A stretch of 64,000 bases of DNA, taken from contig OX336395.1 in NCBI GenBank assembly GCA_946902985.2, forward strand, positions 17,276,708 through 17,340,707, in the 5' to 3' direction. Made by a program: the position numbers and the translations under genes. Numbering within the stretch: the first letter of the stretch is position 1; every line of letters starts with the position of its first letter. The DNA is from Meconema thalassinum. Taxonomy: Eukaryota; Arthropoda; Insecta; Orthoptera; Tettigoniidae. Below are positions 34,220 through 45,262 of the stretch, one piece after another. Below the pieces are notes generated by a model that ran no database searches, was not told the origin of the DNA, and worked only from the letters and a program-made list of their open reading frames with translations.

Positions 34220-36592
34220 ATGGCAGATGAAAGTCTGAGAATAATGTTGGAGGAGATGAAAGCTAGCATGAATAGCAGTATGAAGCAGATGATGGAGGAG
34301 AATTCTAGTAATATGTCTATTAGAATGGAGGAGAATGCTAGTAACATGTCTGTTAGGCTGGATAACAGTATGAAGGAGATGGAAGCTAGGAATGCTAGTC
34401 GAACAAAGCAGATGCTGGATGAAAATCTGAAAGTTCTTCAGACTAGTTCTGCAAATTTAGAAAATGATATGTCGCGTTTACAGATCAGTACCCAGGGAAT
34501 CGAGAATGCAGTAAGTGACATTCATAAAGATGTTTCTGATGTTAAAACTGATGTTTCTATGGTACAGAAAGATCTTACTATGTTGAATCTTGATGTTGCT
34601 AATGTCCGGGGTGATATTTCATGTGCTAGAGCTGAAGTAATTGTTGTTAGGAACGATGTTGCTACTGTACAAAATAAAGTTGAAGAGGTTCAAAGAGGGA
34701 TTCATAATGTTCGAACCGATGTGTCAAATGTTCAAGTAGACATTAATAACATTCATTCAGATGTAAATGAGATACAAAGCGATATAACTAAGATACAAGT
34801 AGAAGTTAACACTGTTTTTGTAGACATTGCTAAAGTTCAAACTGATGTTAATAAAGTTAGAGAAGAAATTGAAACTTCAAAAACACTTTGTACTCGTAAC
34901 ATTAGTGCATTAACAACTAGGTTAGTTGACGAGTCTGTTAGGACAACAGCTTCTTTAGCAGGTTTAAAGTATGATGTAGAGGTCATGAGAACCCAAGTAT
35001 TAGATCATAATCGTTTACTTAAAGATGATATCGAAGTAGATATTGCGGAAATGTTATCTGCAAATGTAACGGTGTGGAAAGATGAATGGAATAGGTCAAG
35101 TGGGGAACATGTAACTCAGATTCAGGAACGAATTGAAAGAAAACTTGCCAGTACACAAGTAGACATTAATAATGAGGTAGTGCAAATTAGGAAAGATTTG
35201 AGTATAAGGATGGACTCGCTATCCGAAAAGCAGGTAGAGGATAGAACGCAAATAGGTCAGGACGTGCAAACATTAAAGGAACAAATTCATAAGGTTGTCT
35301 CTGATGTTAATGAAACCACGAGCAAACTTCAGAATTTGAAACTAGGAGAAGCCAGCATGATGGAAACCTATAAAGAAGAGTTAATTAGAAAAGTCATCAC
35401 GGAAATCACGGATAAGGATCCAGAAGGCTTGACTGGTGACGATGATAGGAATTACGTCAGAAGATGTAACCTCGCTACAGAAGAGAGAGATATTTGTCCT
35501 GAGGAACGTATATCCAGATTCCGAGAAGAAGAAGAGGATAGGAATATTGAACCTGAATGGAGATATGGTGATAGTGGGAAGAATTACATGGATTCATATC
35601 CGAGAAATGTGACAGTCATCCGGAACTTCGAGGACAAACCTCAAAAATTTAGCAATACTGATAGTCTAACACCGATAGAATATATCCGGAACCTGAAAGA
35701 CTATTTAATTGAAGCTCACATTCCCAGAGAAAGAGAGATGAGGATAGTGGAGAGATTTCTAGCTGGAGGACCCCTTGAATGGTTCAGAGCATTTCGCTAT
35801 GCGTTCTGTAATTTTGACGAATTTGCAGAGGCACTGATAAAACGATTCTGGTCCATCGAAGCGCAGAATTCATTAAGAGCTGAGGTATACTCAAGGAAGT
35901 ATTCAGGTACTCTTCCAACACGGTACGCTGATTTCTTCACGAGCCAGTTATCACGCTTGAGATTTTTGCAACCCCCATTGTCAACAGAGCAGTTGATAGA
36001 TGCGATTTCTCGTATGCTGCCTGTGGAGGTGAGAAGACTCATCATATCGTCAAACATCAGGGATTTGACCAGTATAGACGAATTATTAAGAAGGCTTGAC
36101 TACACGAGTCCAATGCCAAATGTGGTACAAAAAGGTCAGAGGCACGAATTCAAAGACATCAATACTGTCTATATGGATCAAGTTCAGCAAACTGACAAGC
36201 CTGATGAAGAAAAAACTGAAAATGTAGGTACTCACAGGAACCATCACTTTCGCAACCACAGATCGCAAGGTTACCGTCCATATCAGCAAAGAAGAGGCTG
36301 GAATAATAATAGAGGAAACTACAACAACGGAAGAGGTAGATACTACAATAACCAGGGCTACAATAGGAATTACTATAGAAATTACCAGAATCAAAATCAG
36401 AATTCTCAAGGTCAGGTTATGACACCCGACAAATATCAGGAGAGAGAGAAAGAAAGTCAGCAGTATCTTAAGGAATTACGGGAGAAGGAAGCTGAAAACC
36501 AAAAGAAAAGACAGGATGTAGTGATCGATCCTGGTCCTTCTACAAGTCAGCAGAACTTGGAAAATAGGAATACTGGACAGAAGAGAAAGTAG
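34220..36592 (+). CDS. gag: Retrotransposon Gag with long N-terminal coiled coil, intact (790 residues)
   Basis: Gag would assemble the particle that packages element RNA. I take the ATG at 34220 (MADESLRIMLEEMK). Residues about 1-370 are a continuous coiled coil. From about 90 to 230 it is an almost perfect 7-residue repeat of the type DVSNVQVDINNIHSD. An acidic linker follows. Residues about 463-634 resemble the retrotransposon capsid domain (PF03732-like): FEDKPQKFSNTDSLTP, LAGGPLEWFRAF, FDEFAEALIKRFW, LPTRYADFF. The tail (about 670-733) is rich in Asn, Arg, Tyr and Gln (GRYYNNQGYNRNYYRNYQ) with no cysteine, so the usual CCHC zinc knuckle is absent and RNA binding may rest on the Arg-rich low-complexity tail. 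The end is basic (TGQKRK). No stop or frameshift; about 190 bp later the 3' LTR begins. Identification as Gag rests on context plus the capsid-like block. Confidence 0.82.
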   Translation: MADESLRIMLEEMKASMNSSMKQMMEENSSNMSIRMEENASNMSVRLDNSMKEMEARNASRTKQMLDENLKVLQTSSANLENDMSRLQISTQGIENAVSDIHKDVSDVKTDVSMVQKDLTMLNLDVANVRGDISCARAEVIVVRNDVATVQNKVEEVQRGIHNVRTDVSNVQVDINNIHSDVNEIQSDITKIQVEVNTVFVDIAKVQTDVNKVREEIETSKTLCTRNISALTTRLVDESVRTTASLAGLKYDVEVMRTQVLDHNRLLKDDIEVDIAEMLSANVTVWKDEWNRSSGEHVTQIQERIERKLASTQVDINNEVVQIRKDLSIRMDSLSEKQVEDRTQIGQDVQTLKEQIHKVVSDVNETTSKLQNLKLGEASMMETYKEELIRKVITEITDKDPEGLTGDDDRNYVRRCNLATEERDICPEERISRFREEEEDRNIEPEWRYGDSGKNYMDSYPRNVTVIRNFEDKPQKFSNTDSLTPIEYIRNLKDYLIEAHIPREREMRIVERFLAGGPLEWFRAFRYAFCNFDEFAEALIKRFWSIEAQNSLRAEVYSRKYSGTLPTRYADFFTSQLSRLRFLQPPLSTEQLIDAISRMLPVEVRRLIISSNIRDLTSIDELLRRLDYTSPMPNVVQKGQRHEFKDINTVYMDQVQQTDKPDEEKTENVGTHRNHHFRNHRSQGYRPYQQRRGWNNNRGNYNNGRGRYYNNQGYNRNYYRNYQNQNQNSQGQVMTPDKYQEREKESQQYLKELREKEAENQKKRQDVVIDPGPSTSQQNLENRNTGQKRK

Positions 36593-36765
36593 AGAGGAGA
36601 GAATACATTAGCCACACACAAACCAGAGTAGAAGAGACTTATGATTAAGGAACATTGAGGAAATATCATATAAGAGTAAGCCAATAATAATTCAATTTCG
36701 TGTTCAAGTGAATTGAGATATTTATAACACAGAGTTTAAAAACAATTTGCAACTGTTTTTAAAAC

Positions 36766-36780
36766 GTGGTGAAGAGAGAA
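36766..36780 (+). other. Polypurine tract candidate
   Basis: gtggtgaagagagaa ends exactly at the first base before the right LTR, where the plus-strand primer tract must be. It is purine-rich with two T. The 36593-36765 stretch before it is AT-rich and non-coding. Confidence 0.7.
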
Positions 36781-39700
36781 TGCCCCCGTAATTGAATTAT
36801 ATTGAGACCACGGTGGCTGTATTGGAAAATATGAAGAAAGTTATGGCTGTCATAGTTGTGACGTGGATATTTATGACGTAGGCACGGATGACGCAGACTT
36901 CACGCAAGTAGGCTGCTTGAGCTGAGATTCTTGGTGACGTCATGATTTTGTTCGAGAAAGATCTGAGATTTACGACGCAGTCGCAGGGAAACGAGGAATT
37001 GTGCTGAGGAAGAAGTTACGCGATTGGAGGAGAGACTCAAACCAATGAACGATAGTTAGGAGGGAGACGGAGATTACTGAAACTATCATATTTAATTACT
37101 TTTGGCATGCAGAATTGTGGAAATCTATTTTCAGTTATGGCATTGATTTGGAATTTTGAAGAAATTATTTTTGAGTTTTTGAAATTTGAAAATCCGTCAA
37201 GTATTGCCAAAGTTAGAACTTGTAGCGATGACGGAGAAACGAGCTATGGAAGGGATGGATACGCCCCTTAAGAAGTTGATAAAAGGTCTTGCACAGCAGA
37301 GAGGAGCTCTCATATCTCATAGCTCATATATCTCATGTGTCTGATACCGCATATATATTGCTGATGTTATAGTCGTTTTCGAGTGATAAAGTGAAACAAG
37401 TCGTCTTTAGCGTGTGGTAAAGCCAACCGCATCGAACGAGCTTCGAGCGTGCCGCAGTTCCATTTTACGGTGTTTGGAAACTAGGCGAAGTTGAAACGCA
37501 CTCATTTTCAAGTCTACAAGTTAACATATCAAGAGTTGACTAATGCCTTTAAGCTAATTCTATTGTGCAGTACTATATCAAAGTGTGTAGAAAGGTTGAA
37601 CATTTTCAAGAATATAATTCGAAAGATATTGGCATTTTAAGACGGCAGACAAAAGTGATTTTCTCGCCGCCTGAGAAGCACTTTTAAAATATATCACATT
37701 GTACGCTACGGCTGACACTGGCACTGAAACCGTGCTACTACATATTGCTTTTAATAATATAACGCTGCATTCTAACATGGAACAATATAATATGGCAATT
37801 ATTTCAACTATTATAACGGAAGTGGAGATGCAAGACTAAGGACTTTAATGCAATTGGGACATATATCGATGGAGTGAATTAACAGCATGGAACTTCGCTA
37901 GTCGTCTTTCTACAAAAGCGAGCATGTAGTGAACATCCAACTACACTCATGCATCGTTGTCCAACGCTGAATTATTTCAAATGGCAGTGGAAACATATTC
38001 ATACTCCACAAATATGAATATTTCTACGGAAATAACTGCAATAAACTTCATGGCGAATTACTACCAGAACTTCAGGAACTATCAAGGGAGGCCAGGGTGG
38101 ACCCGGCTCACACAGAAGAGTTTTGCCAGAAGGATGTCTATCGTATACACGGAGCAGTGCAATTTCCGGAGGAGGAAGCAGTTCGATTCTCCGAGGGCGC
38201 TGATTCCAGGTTCGAGGACGGAGCATATCTTTTTGGTGAAATGGAACCATCACCAGTCTTCTTTGGAAGATTTTCCTCTGGAACTTCAATCAACAGATAA
38301 GGTAGTCGTGAACGTTTCTTGTTTTATTTGAGCCATTTAGCGATGTCTGAGCAACCATTTTTCCCATATTTTTGTCCCATATATATTTTATGCCCCATTT
38401 TCTTGCCTGATATTTCTGTACTCAGTACACTTCGATGATTTATGCTTTTTCTACGATTTATTAAGACATTATTATGTCAGTGGCAGATTTAAATAATTTT
38501 GGATCAGTTGAGACTGATAATTAATTTTCTTCCAGTAATTTGCATATTTTTGTAGTCACGATTTGACTGTAAAGTTAATGATTTTCTATGGCAGATTTGA
38601 ATTCAGACAGCGTGTCACTTTATTAAAGTAATTCTTTTCAGTAAATTACTTGACCAATTTTCTGTCATCCTCAAGAAAGAAGAATAATTAAAAGATTTTA
38701 GAGCGTTAAAATCTATTTCTGTATCGACGATCTTGGAAATACTAGTCATTATATGAACATGATTGCAACATAGACATTTATCGTCAGTTATCGTCATTAC
38801 CATTGCATTACAGAAAATTTTATGAAATATGAACATTGATTACAATTTTTTTTTGATACACTATAGTAATGAACATTTGATAGGAATTTTTCTCAATACT
38901 AGATTGGAACAATAATGTTTGCATTCCACAGTCTAATTGTATTCTATTCGACTATTTTGCAGTTTAGATGAACTTTGTTTGAAGATAGTATTTTTATACT
39001 ATATTACTTAGGAGATATTAATCTCAATTTTGATAGACCAGAAAGGCGTGTATAATCGTATTTGCTATTAAATTTATTTTTGTGATTGGCAAATTTTTAC
39101 TTCATATCGATTCATGAATGAAACCCACGAAGGTTAAATAAAATAACAGTTTTGAAACAATTAATGAATATAAGAATTTTTGAAGTGGAACTATGGATGT
39201 ATAATCGTTAGTTCAGTGGACATGTAAAAGTCGCTGATGAATAATGCCCTTGAATAATTGAAGGAGGTTCCCACAGTAATATTAATGGTGTTGAAGAGAT
39301 TATAAGTGGAGGTTTTTTGTATGGATTATGGAAGATTTTTATGCCATATATATTGAAATATATGATGAATTCTGGGCCTATTTTATGCAATTTTGTGCAT
39401 TTGAAGCGAAGTATTTTCCGCTGAGTTTATTGTCCAGGTCCTTTGAAAATTAATCATGTGAAATTACTGTTAAAATTAACAAGAGTGTTAAATAATTTGA
39501 GATAACGATTTTGAATGGAGGTTACCGTCACAAATAATAATAATAATAATTATTAAAACTTATTAAACCTGGATTTATAACACTTAAATATAACTAACCT
39601 TCATTGGTCGATTATATTAACCTGATTTGAGTAATTATCAACCGGATAAACGTGTGGTTTAATGTATTTCAAAAATAAATAAATATAAATATTGTAAATA

Positions 39701-40734
39701 AATTATGTAATTATCTTTAATAATAATTGTGAAATGAAAGGAATTAAGAGAGGCGTGTATAGATTTTTCGATTGTCATTTGACAACATTATAAACAATTT
39801 GTAATTGTTATAAACAATTAATGAGCATTTGTTATAAACATTAAGAGTTTTGTTAATATACTCTAAAGAACGCTAATTATACATATGGATTATGTAACTA
39901 AACAAGTTTTGGGATTATTAGAGTAATCCAGTAACATGTGATTGAAGCATTTAAAAGATTTGCGTGTTAATATTTGAGTTGAGTTGAGGACATTTAATGC
40001 GTTTGAAACAGAGCTAAGCTCGAAGGTTACGAGCATATGCTAGCACTAGCCGAACAGGTGGGCCCGTTTGACGACGTGGGCATCCGACTTGTTGAAGGGT
40101 GGATCGCAGCTGGCCTGACAACTGTATGTTAGAGGCCAAGGTCAATTACATAACAGGCCTGCAGTTATAAATAAAGTGTGATGTTTATGAAAGAGGAAAA
40201 CAATTGCTACGTGTCTTGTCCCAATTCCCTCATCCATTCCAAGTGTATTACTATTATTACGTTCTTTATAAGCAAGTGAAAGATAAAATTTTGTATGTAA
40301 CGTCTACCAGTCCTACAGGAGGACATGATTATATTGACAATGGCTTCTGATTGCCAGCCACGTGTATTTTGTTGAGTTTTTGTTAAAGTCATTCCCTTTA
40401 TGTGAAATAAATTATTGTACAGTTTAAAGTTTCTTGTCTTCGTCTTGGTTCATTTTAAATATCATGGTGGAGGTTATTGTGTGGGCATACTTTAAGTGAT
40501 CCAGTTGGCAACCCATTCCCGAGATTAATTTGAAGAGGTAAGTAAAGGTAAGTATGAACCCCCGTATATTTTGGTGTGTCCCACAATAATTTCTTGTTAA
40601 CTGCTGTGCTCTAATCTCGGTAGTATCTGTCAGTGCCATTTTCATTGATGTAGCTGTGCCAGTGCGTTTGATTATTGGCAATCCGATTGAGGGGGCGGAT
40701 ATCTGACAGCCTACTATCCGGATTTACGGGGACA
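36781..40734 (+). repeat. Right LTR (3,954 bp)
   Basis: Full-length partner of 29533-33489, offset 7,248 bp at the start. It carries the same TATA-like gataaaag at 37278-37285 and the same ORF-dense island (37957-38331). The net 3-bp difference is mainly one AAT repeat plus single-base runs. Its end abuts GTAC, then unrelated sequence leading to the zinc-finger block. Confidence 0.93.
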
Positions 40735-40738
40735 GTAC
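40735..40738. other. Candidate target-site duplication GTAC, right copy
   Basis: Directly follows the CA end of the right LTR and matches 29529-29532. See the left copy for the boundary ambiguity. Confidence 0.6.
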
Positions 40739-40921
40739 AATATCCTGATCATTATTGAAAGTTAACCCAAATAACATTTCATAATCTGGATTTCTGGATC
40801 TCGAGATTATCATTCTCCTTTTCCAGATTATTCAACGAACGCACTAAAATATATTAATACCAATTATTTCAGGCTGATACATCCTGATTCCTCAGATCCA
40901 GCTGTTAGGAACATTTACCTG

Positions 40922-42100
40922 ATGAGTAATACTGGTCGACAATTTAAAATCAAAGAATGTTTGAAGACGAACCAGCTGATCCATAGCAGCAAGGAATCGT
41001 TTTTATGTAGTATATGCAATGCCAAATTTTCCAACGAATCGAATTTGATGGGACATATAATAACGCATACCGACAAGAAACCTCACACATGTACCGAACG
41101 GGATGGTACATTTGATCGGAAAATTAATTTGAAGGCACACTTGTTAACCCATTCCGGCGAGAAGCCTTACTCATGTAGCGTATGCGAAGGCAAATTTTCT
41201 CGGAGAGGAACTTTAAAGACACACATGTTAACTCATTCCGGCGAGAAGCCTGACTCGTGTAGCGTATGCGATGTAAGATTTTCTCAACGAGGGCATTTGA
41301 TGTCACACATGTTAATTCATACCGGCAATGAGCCTCACTCGTGTAGCGTATGCGATGCAAGATTTTCGCAACCAGGGCATTTGAGGTCTCACATGTTAAC
41401 TCATACCGACGAAAAGCCTTACTCATGTAGTTTGTGCGATGCAAAATTTTCCCTAAGAGGGCAATTGAAATCACACATGTTAACTCATACTGGCCAGAAG
41501 CCATACTCTTGTAGTGTATGCGAAGGCAGATTTGGTCGAAAAGAAGATTTGAAACAACATTTGCTATCCCATTCTGGCGAGAAGCCTCATACGTGTAGCG
41601 TATGCAATGCCAGGTTTTCTCGACGTGGGCATTTGAGAGTACACATGTTAATTCATACCGGTGAAAAGCCTTACTCATGTAGTGTATGCGACGATACTTT
41701 TTCTCAAGGAGGGCATTTGAGGTCACACATGATAATCCATACCGGCAAGAAGCCTTACTCATGTACTGTATGCGAAGGCAGATTTGCTCGGAGAGGAGAT
41801 TTAAAAAGACACTTCTTAACTCACTCCGGCGATAAGCCTCACTCGTGTAACGAATGCGATGCAAGATATTCCCAACGAGGGCAATTGAGGTCACACATAT
41901 TAATTCATACCGGCGAAAAGCCTTACTCATGTAGTGTATGCGAAGGCAAATTTGCTCGGAGAGGAACTTTAAAGACACACATGTTAACTCATTCCGGCGA
42001 AAAGCCTTACTTATGTAGTGTATGCGAAGGCAAATTTGCTCGGAGAGGAACTTTAAAGACACACATGTTAACCCATACCGGCGAGAAGCCTCACTCGTGA
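40922..42100 (+). CDS. C2H2 zinc-finger protein, 13 tandem fingers (possibly a terminal exon)
   Basis: Poly-C2H2 proteins bind DNA, usually as nuclear transcription factors. The 392-residue frame from ATG 40922 has a short 26-residue lead-in, then 13 fingers of 28 residues with Kruppel-type TH(T/S)GEKP linkers. Finger 2 is defective: its second Cys is Arg60. The other twelve keep C2H2 spacing. Two subtypes recur: CEGKFARRGTLKTH-like (fingers 3, 7, 10, 12, 13) and CDARFSQRGHLRSH-like (4, 5, 6, 8, 9, 11). The frame ends at a TGA exactly at the first Cys codon of what would be finger 14, whose remnant follows. The frame is also open upstream to about 40780, and a good acceptor (aattatttcag, ending 40872) precedes it, so it may be the last exon of a longer gene. 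No KRAB, ZAD or BTB domain is visible. Whether it is expressed is unknown. Confidence 0.8.
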   Translation: MSNTGRQFKIKECLKTNQLIHSSKESFLCSICNAKFSNESNLMGHIITHTDKKPHTCTERDGTFDRKINLKAHLLTHSGEKPYSCSVCEGKFSRRGTLKTHMLTHSGEKPDSCSVCDVRFSQRGHLMSHMLIHTGNEPHSCSVCDARFSQPGHLRSHMLTHTDEKPYSCSLCDAKFSLRGQLKSHMLTHTGQKPYSCSVCEGRFGRKEDLKQHLLSHSGEKPHTCSVCNARFSRRGHLRVHMLIHTGEKPYSCSVCDDTFSQGGHLRSHMIIHTGKKPYSCTVCEGRFARRGDLKRHFLTHSGDKPHSCNECDARYSQRGQLRSHILIHTGEKPYSCSVCEGKFARRGTLKTHMLTHSGEKPYLCSVCEGKFARRGTLKTHMLTHTGEKPHS

Positions 42101-42169
42101 AAAGTAATATGCTATGCAACATTTTCTCAAAGAGGGCATTTGAGGTCAAACATCTAAACCCATACCGTG
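42101..42169 (+). pseudogene. Remnant of finger 14
   Basis: Sequence after the stop still resembles a finger (gcaacattttctcaaagagggcatttgaggtc, shown only in part: tgaggtcaaacatc), shifted out of frame. It breaks off at catacc, mid-linker, where the 1.7-kb insertion starts. Confidence 0.75.
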
Positions 42170-43873
42170 AACCGCTCTTCCCTATTTATTATTGTTATTA
42201 TTATTAACATTATGATTTCACCAGCTTTGTAACACCGTAGTGCGAATGTTTCGCTTGCTCGAAGGAGCGCTATTGCTCAAGCATGTGTTATGTTTTGCAA
42301 CACCTAGCCAAGTAACCCATGTATCCTCCTTATTGTTTAGTGTAGTTGCGTTTTTTGGTGCAAGGTAATTACCGTTGGCCGCACCATAATCCTGTCCCGC
42401 GCTACGCATTTTTCTTAGGTCTTGTGATAGCAGGGAGAGGATCGGTGGACACGTGTTTCTCTTGCGCACTCTCGGATGTGTGTGAGCCGGGCTGATGCCC
42501 GCTCGTTTTGAGCAAATAGTTGTGAGTACCACTCGGTGTATTTTTATTTAATTAGGTGGTATTTATTTATGTTCTATGTTGCATATTTTACATTTCTGTT
42601 TTCCATGATGTGTTGAGCATTGTCTTTGTATCTCCATGGTGAAGGTTGTGTTACTTTTGTCAATATGTTGATTACGTAATCTATTTTCGAACCACTAAGA
42701 ATTGAAAGTATCGCCATTTAATTCGTTGTGGCTTATATCTACCTTCTGGTGCTTCGTCTGCTCATTTCTTGTGCCCCAAACGGAAATGACCTCGTGTGAG
42801 GAAATTTTCTGTCTTTGGTTTGATGACAACTGGGCTTTTTGGTGTGTGTGTGTAAAGTGTAGCCACGGGATTCACGAACTTATGTGGTGCGAGTCCCTTT
42901 GATTGAGTATATGGCTGATGGGACCTGGGTTTCTCTCAGCTCCAATGGTGCATTATTCTTTACGTCATGTGTCGTATTTGTACGGCTCAGTTATGCAATA
43001 ATTCTATATTTCAGGTATACTTTCAATTTTGATTGTGTTCATTTGAGTTCTCGTCATTTAATAAGTAACGTAATCTCGTTTATTTGATTTCCCTTCTGTT
43101 CCTTTTTCGACTTTCACTGTGTTACCTACCCCACCCCCAACCTCCACACATTCCCCCCTCTCCCTCTCTCGCTCCCCACCCCCTTGCATGCTTTCAGAAC
43201 ATCGTGGAAAGCACCGCTTCTTTTGGGAAAGTTCGATTTTGACCGTCTCAGAGTTTTGACCTTTCCTCTCGTCCTCCTGTATGTTTATAACATTTCATAT
43301 TATTTGAAATTTAGTATATTCGGGTAGTGTTTTCGGTTGGGTGTGCATTTCTTTCTATAAGTTTACCTTTTTCTTCTGATCTGCTATCCTCTTAAGTCAC
43401 TAGTTTTGTCTTAGTTGAACATCATATTATTTGTGTCTTATTAAATTTACCTCCTACCTTGTATTTAAGAATATTTTATATTTTGAGTGCACATATTTTT
43501 TTTTATTTTAAATACATCGTAAGTAGTTTTGTGTTGCGCTGACTTCATTATTTCTAATTTTAATTTCTCCCTCATTAAGCCTTTTGATTTTCGATTCGGT
43601 CTTGGCTCCGTACTGTAACGAAGTCTCGACCTCTCGCATCTGGGTTTTCTATTATTACATTTCATGACATTTTTGTATTTCTTTTGGATATTGCCTTGTG
43701 CAATTTTATCATTCTGTGTTTATTTTTGGGAAATGTTCTTGGATTTAAAATGCAAACTTTGGCCCAGCGTAATTTAAACTTCATCTCCTTTCCCAGTTTT
43801 CTATAGTTGTTTTTTTCACTGCGTTTATCTCTGCTACTCTGACGCGTAATTTTGTTAGTAATGCTCAACCGCT
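42170..43873. mobile_element. 1.7-kb insertion splitting the zinc-finger array
   Basis: Non-finger DNA flanked by the 7-bp direct repeat AACCGCT (42170-42176 and 43867-43873), with finger sequence on both sides. The plus strand is T-rich and pyrimidine-rich, with a C/T-only stretch near 43125-43190 and TAT-type microsatellite near 42185-42205. Minus-strand frames (42218-42532, 43465-43665 and 43662-43868) have no recognised motif. The flanking repeat suggests a transposable element, but no terminal inverted repeat or known protein is seen. Confidence 0.45.
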
Positions 43874-43878
43874 AACGG

Positions 43879-44875
43879 TGCAACCGGCGAGGAGCGTTAC
43901 TTATGTACAATATGCGAAGGCAAATTTGCTCGAAAAGGAGATTCGAAAAATCACTTGTTAACCCATTCCTCACTCGTGTAGCGTATGCACTCAAGTAGGG
44001 CATTTGTGGTCACACATGCTAACTCATACCGGCGCGAAGCCTTAATCATGTACTGTATGCGTAGGCAAATTTTCTCCGAAAGGAGATTTGAAGTCGCACA
44101 TGTTAATCTATACGGGTGAACAGCCAAACCCATGTAGCCTATGTGATACAAAATTTGCTCAGAGAGGAAATTTGACGAGACACATATTAACCTATACCGG
44201 TGAGAAGCCTTACTCATGTACTTGATCCGAAGGCAACTTTGTTCGGAGAAGAGTTTTGAAGACACATATCTTAATCCATACCAGCGAGAACCCTCACACG
44301 TGTGGCGTATGTCGTGCATAATTTACTCCGAAAGGGGGTTTAGGGAGACACGTGCTTAGTCAAACCCCTGTAGCATATGCGGAGCCATCTATACTCAAGA
44401 AACTTAAAATTTACCCATTCTGTCAAAATGCCATACATGTGAAGCGTATACGAAAACAAGTTTGTTTGTAAAAAGAGTTGACGACGCACATATTCACCCA
44501 TACCGGCGAGAAGCCACGCTCATCTAGCATATGCAGTGTCAAATTTGCTCGAAGAGGGCGTTTGAGGAGACACGTGCGAGGCCATGTATACCCGGGAAGG
44601 AAATTTCAAGAAACAAATGCTTACCCATAGCAGTGGGATACCATACTCGTGTCGCATGTGCGAAACCTAATTTGCTCATAGAGAGCTTTTGAAGGAATAG
44701 GTAACCCATACCAGAGAGATACTATACCATATGCGGAACCAACTTTATTCAAAGAGGACATTTGAAGACACATTTTACCCATATCGGAGCTAAACCATAC
44801 TAACGAAGTATATGCGAAGTCAAATTTTTTCTCAGAGGATTGATGGCACACTTGTTAACCCAAAAGTGTGAACCA
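43879..44875 (+). pseudogene. Decayed C2H2 finger array, about 11-12 fingers
   Basis: Spaced remnants of tgtagcgtatgcgaaggcaa-, tttgctcgaagagg- and cataccggcgagaagcc-type sequence continue the finger pattern. Stops, lost Cys/His codons and length changes occur in nearly every unit, increasing towards the 3' side. It is clearly the former continuation (or a duplicate) of the intact block at 40922. It ends at about 44875, just before a run of 18 C. Confidence 0.85.
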
Positions 44876-44917
44876 TTTGCTAAGCTAAATTTACTAATTG
44901 GAGGAACTTTGAAAAAG

Positions 44918-44935
44918 CCCCCCCCCCCCCCCCCC
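44918..44935. repeat. Homopolymer C18
   Basis: Eighteen consecutive C; length is likely unreliable in assembly. It separates the decayed fingers from a small tandem repeat. Confidence 0.9.
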
Positions 44936-44949
44936 GCAAGAAAAGCAAG

Positions 44950-45262
44950 CATTTTTCACCTGATGGCTCCACTAGAAGTGCAAACATTGTTTCTCATCTG
45001 ATGGCTTTACTAGAAGAGTATTGTCATTTGATGTCTCAACAAGTGGAGCAGATATTGTTTGTTATCCAGTGGAATAGCATAATTTGTAAGTCATCTGACG
45101 ACTTCTCAAGAAGAGTTGAGTCATCTGTTCCTCAACAAGAAGAGCAGATATCGTTTGTTATCCAGTGGCTCCCATGGAATAGCATAATTTGTAAGTCATC
45201 TGACGACTTCTCAAGAAGAGGAAACATTATTAGTCATCCGATGGCCCCACAAGAACAGTAGA
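44950..45262 (+). repeat. Small tandem repeat with 2 long copies
   Basis: A unit of about 104 bp containing gagcagatatcgtttgttat and agcataatttgtaagtcatc occurs near 45030-45114 and 45133-45221. Shorter echoes of catctgatggct lie upstream. An 86-codon frame across it (45001-45261) reflects the repeat and is not supported as a gene. Confidence 0.6.

Larger units (their letters stand above)
29533..40734 (+). mobile_element. Gag-only LTR retrotransposon with ~3.95-kb LTRs
   Basis: An 11.2-kb element: left LTR 29533-33489, internal region 33490-36780, right LTR 36781-40734. LTRs start TG, end CA and are flanked by GTAC. The internal region contains a primer-binding-site candidate, one long gag ORF and a purine tract, but no protease, reverse transcriptase, RNase H or integrase; only 188 bp separate the gag stop from the right LTR. 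The LTRs differ at roughly 30-35 positions by eye (under 1%), so insertion is fairly recent. The 4-bp duplication and Gag style point to the Ty3/gypsy side. The gag-only plan resembles the TR-GAG class described in plants. It must borrow pol from a relative. Confidence 0.88.

Noticed and set aside
29533..40734. Segmental duplication rather than LTRs
   Set aside because: The repeats have TG...CA ends, a purine tract exactly before the second copy, a primer-site candidate after the first and matching 4-bp flanks.
41124..42149. Open frame of 341 codons antisense to the zinc fingers
   Set aside because: It is periodic with the 84-bp finger repeat and has no motif of its own; a by-product of the repeated sense sequence.
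45001..45261. 86-codon repetitive protein
   Set aside because: Spans a two-copy DNA repeat beside decayed fingers; the frame is explained by the duplication.
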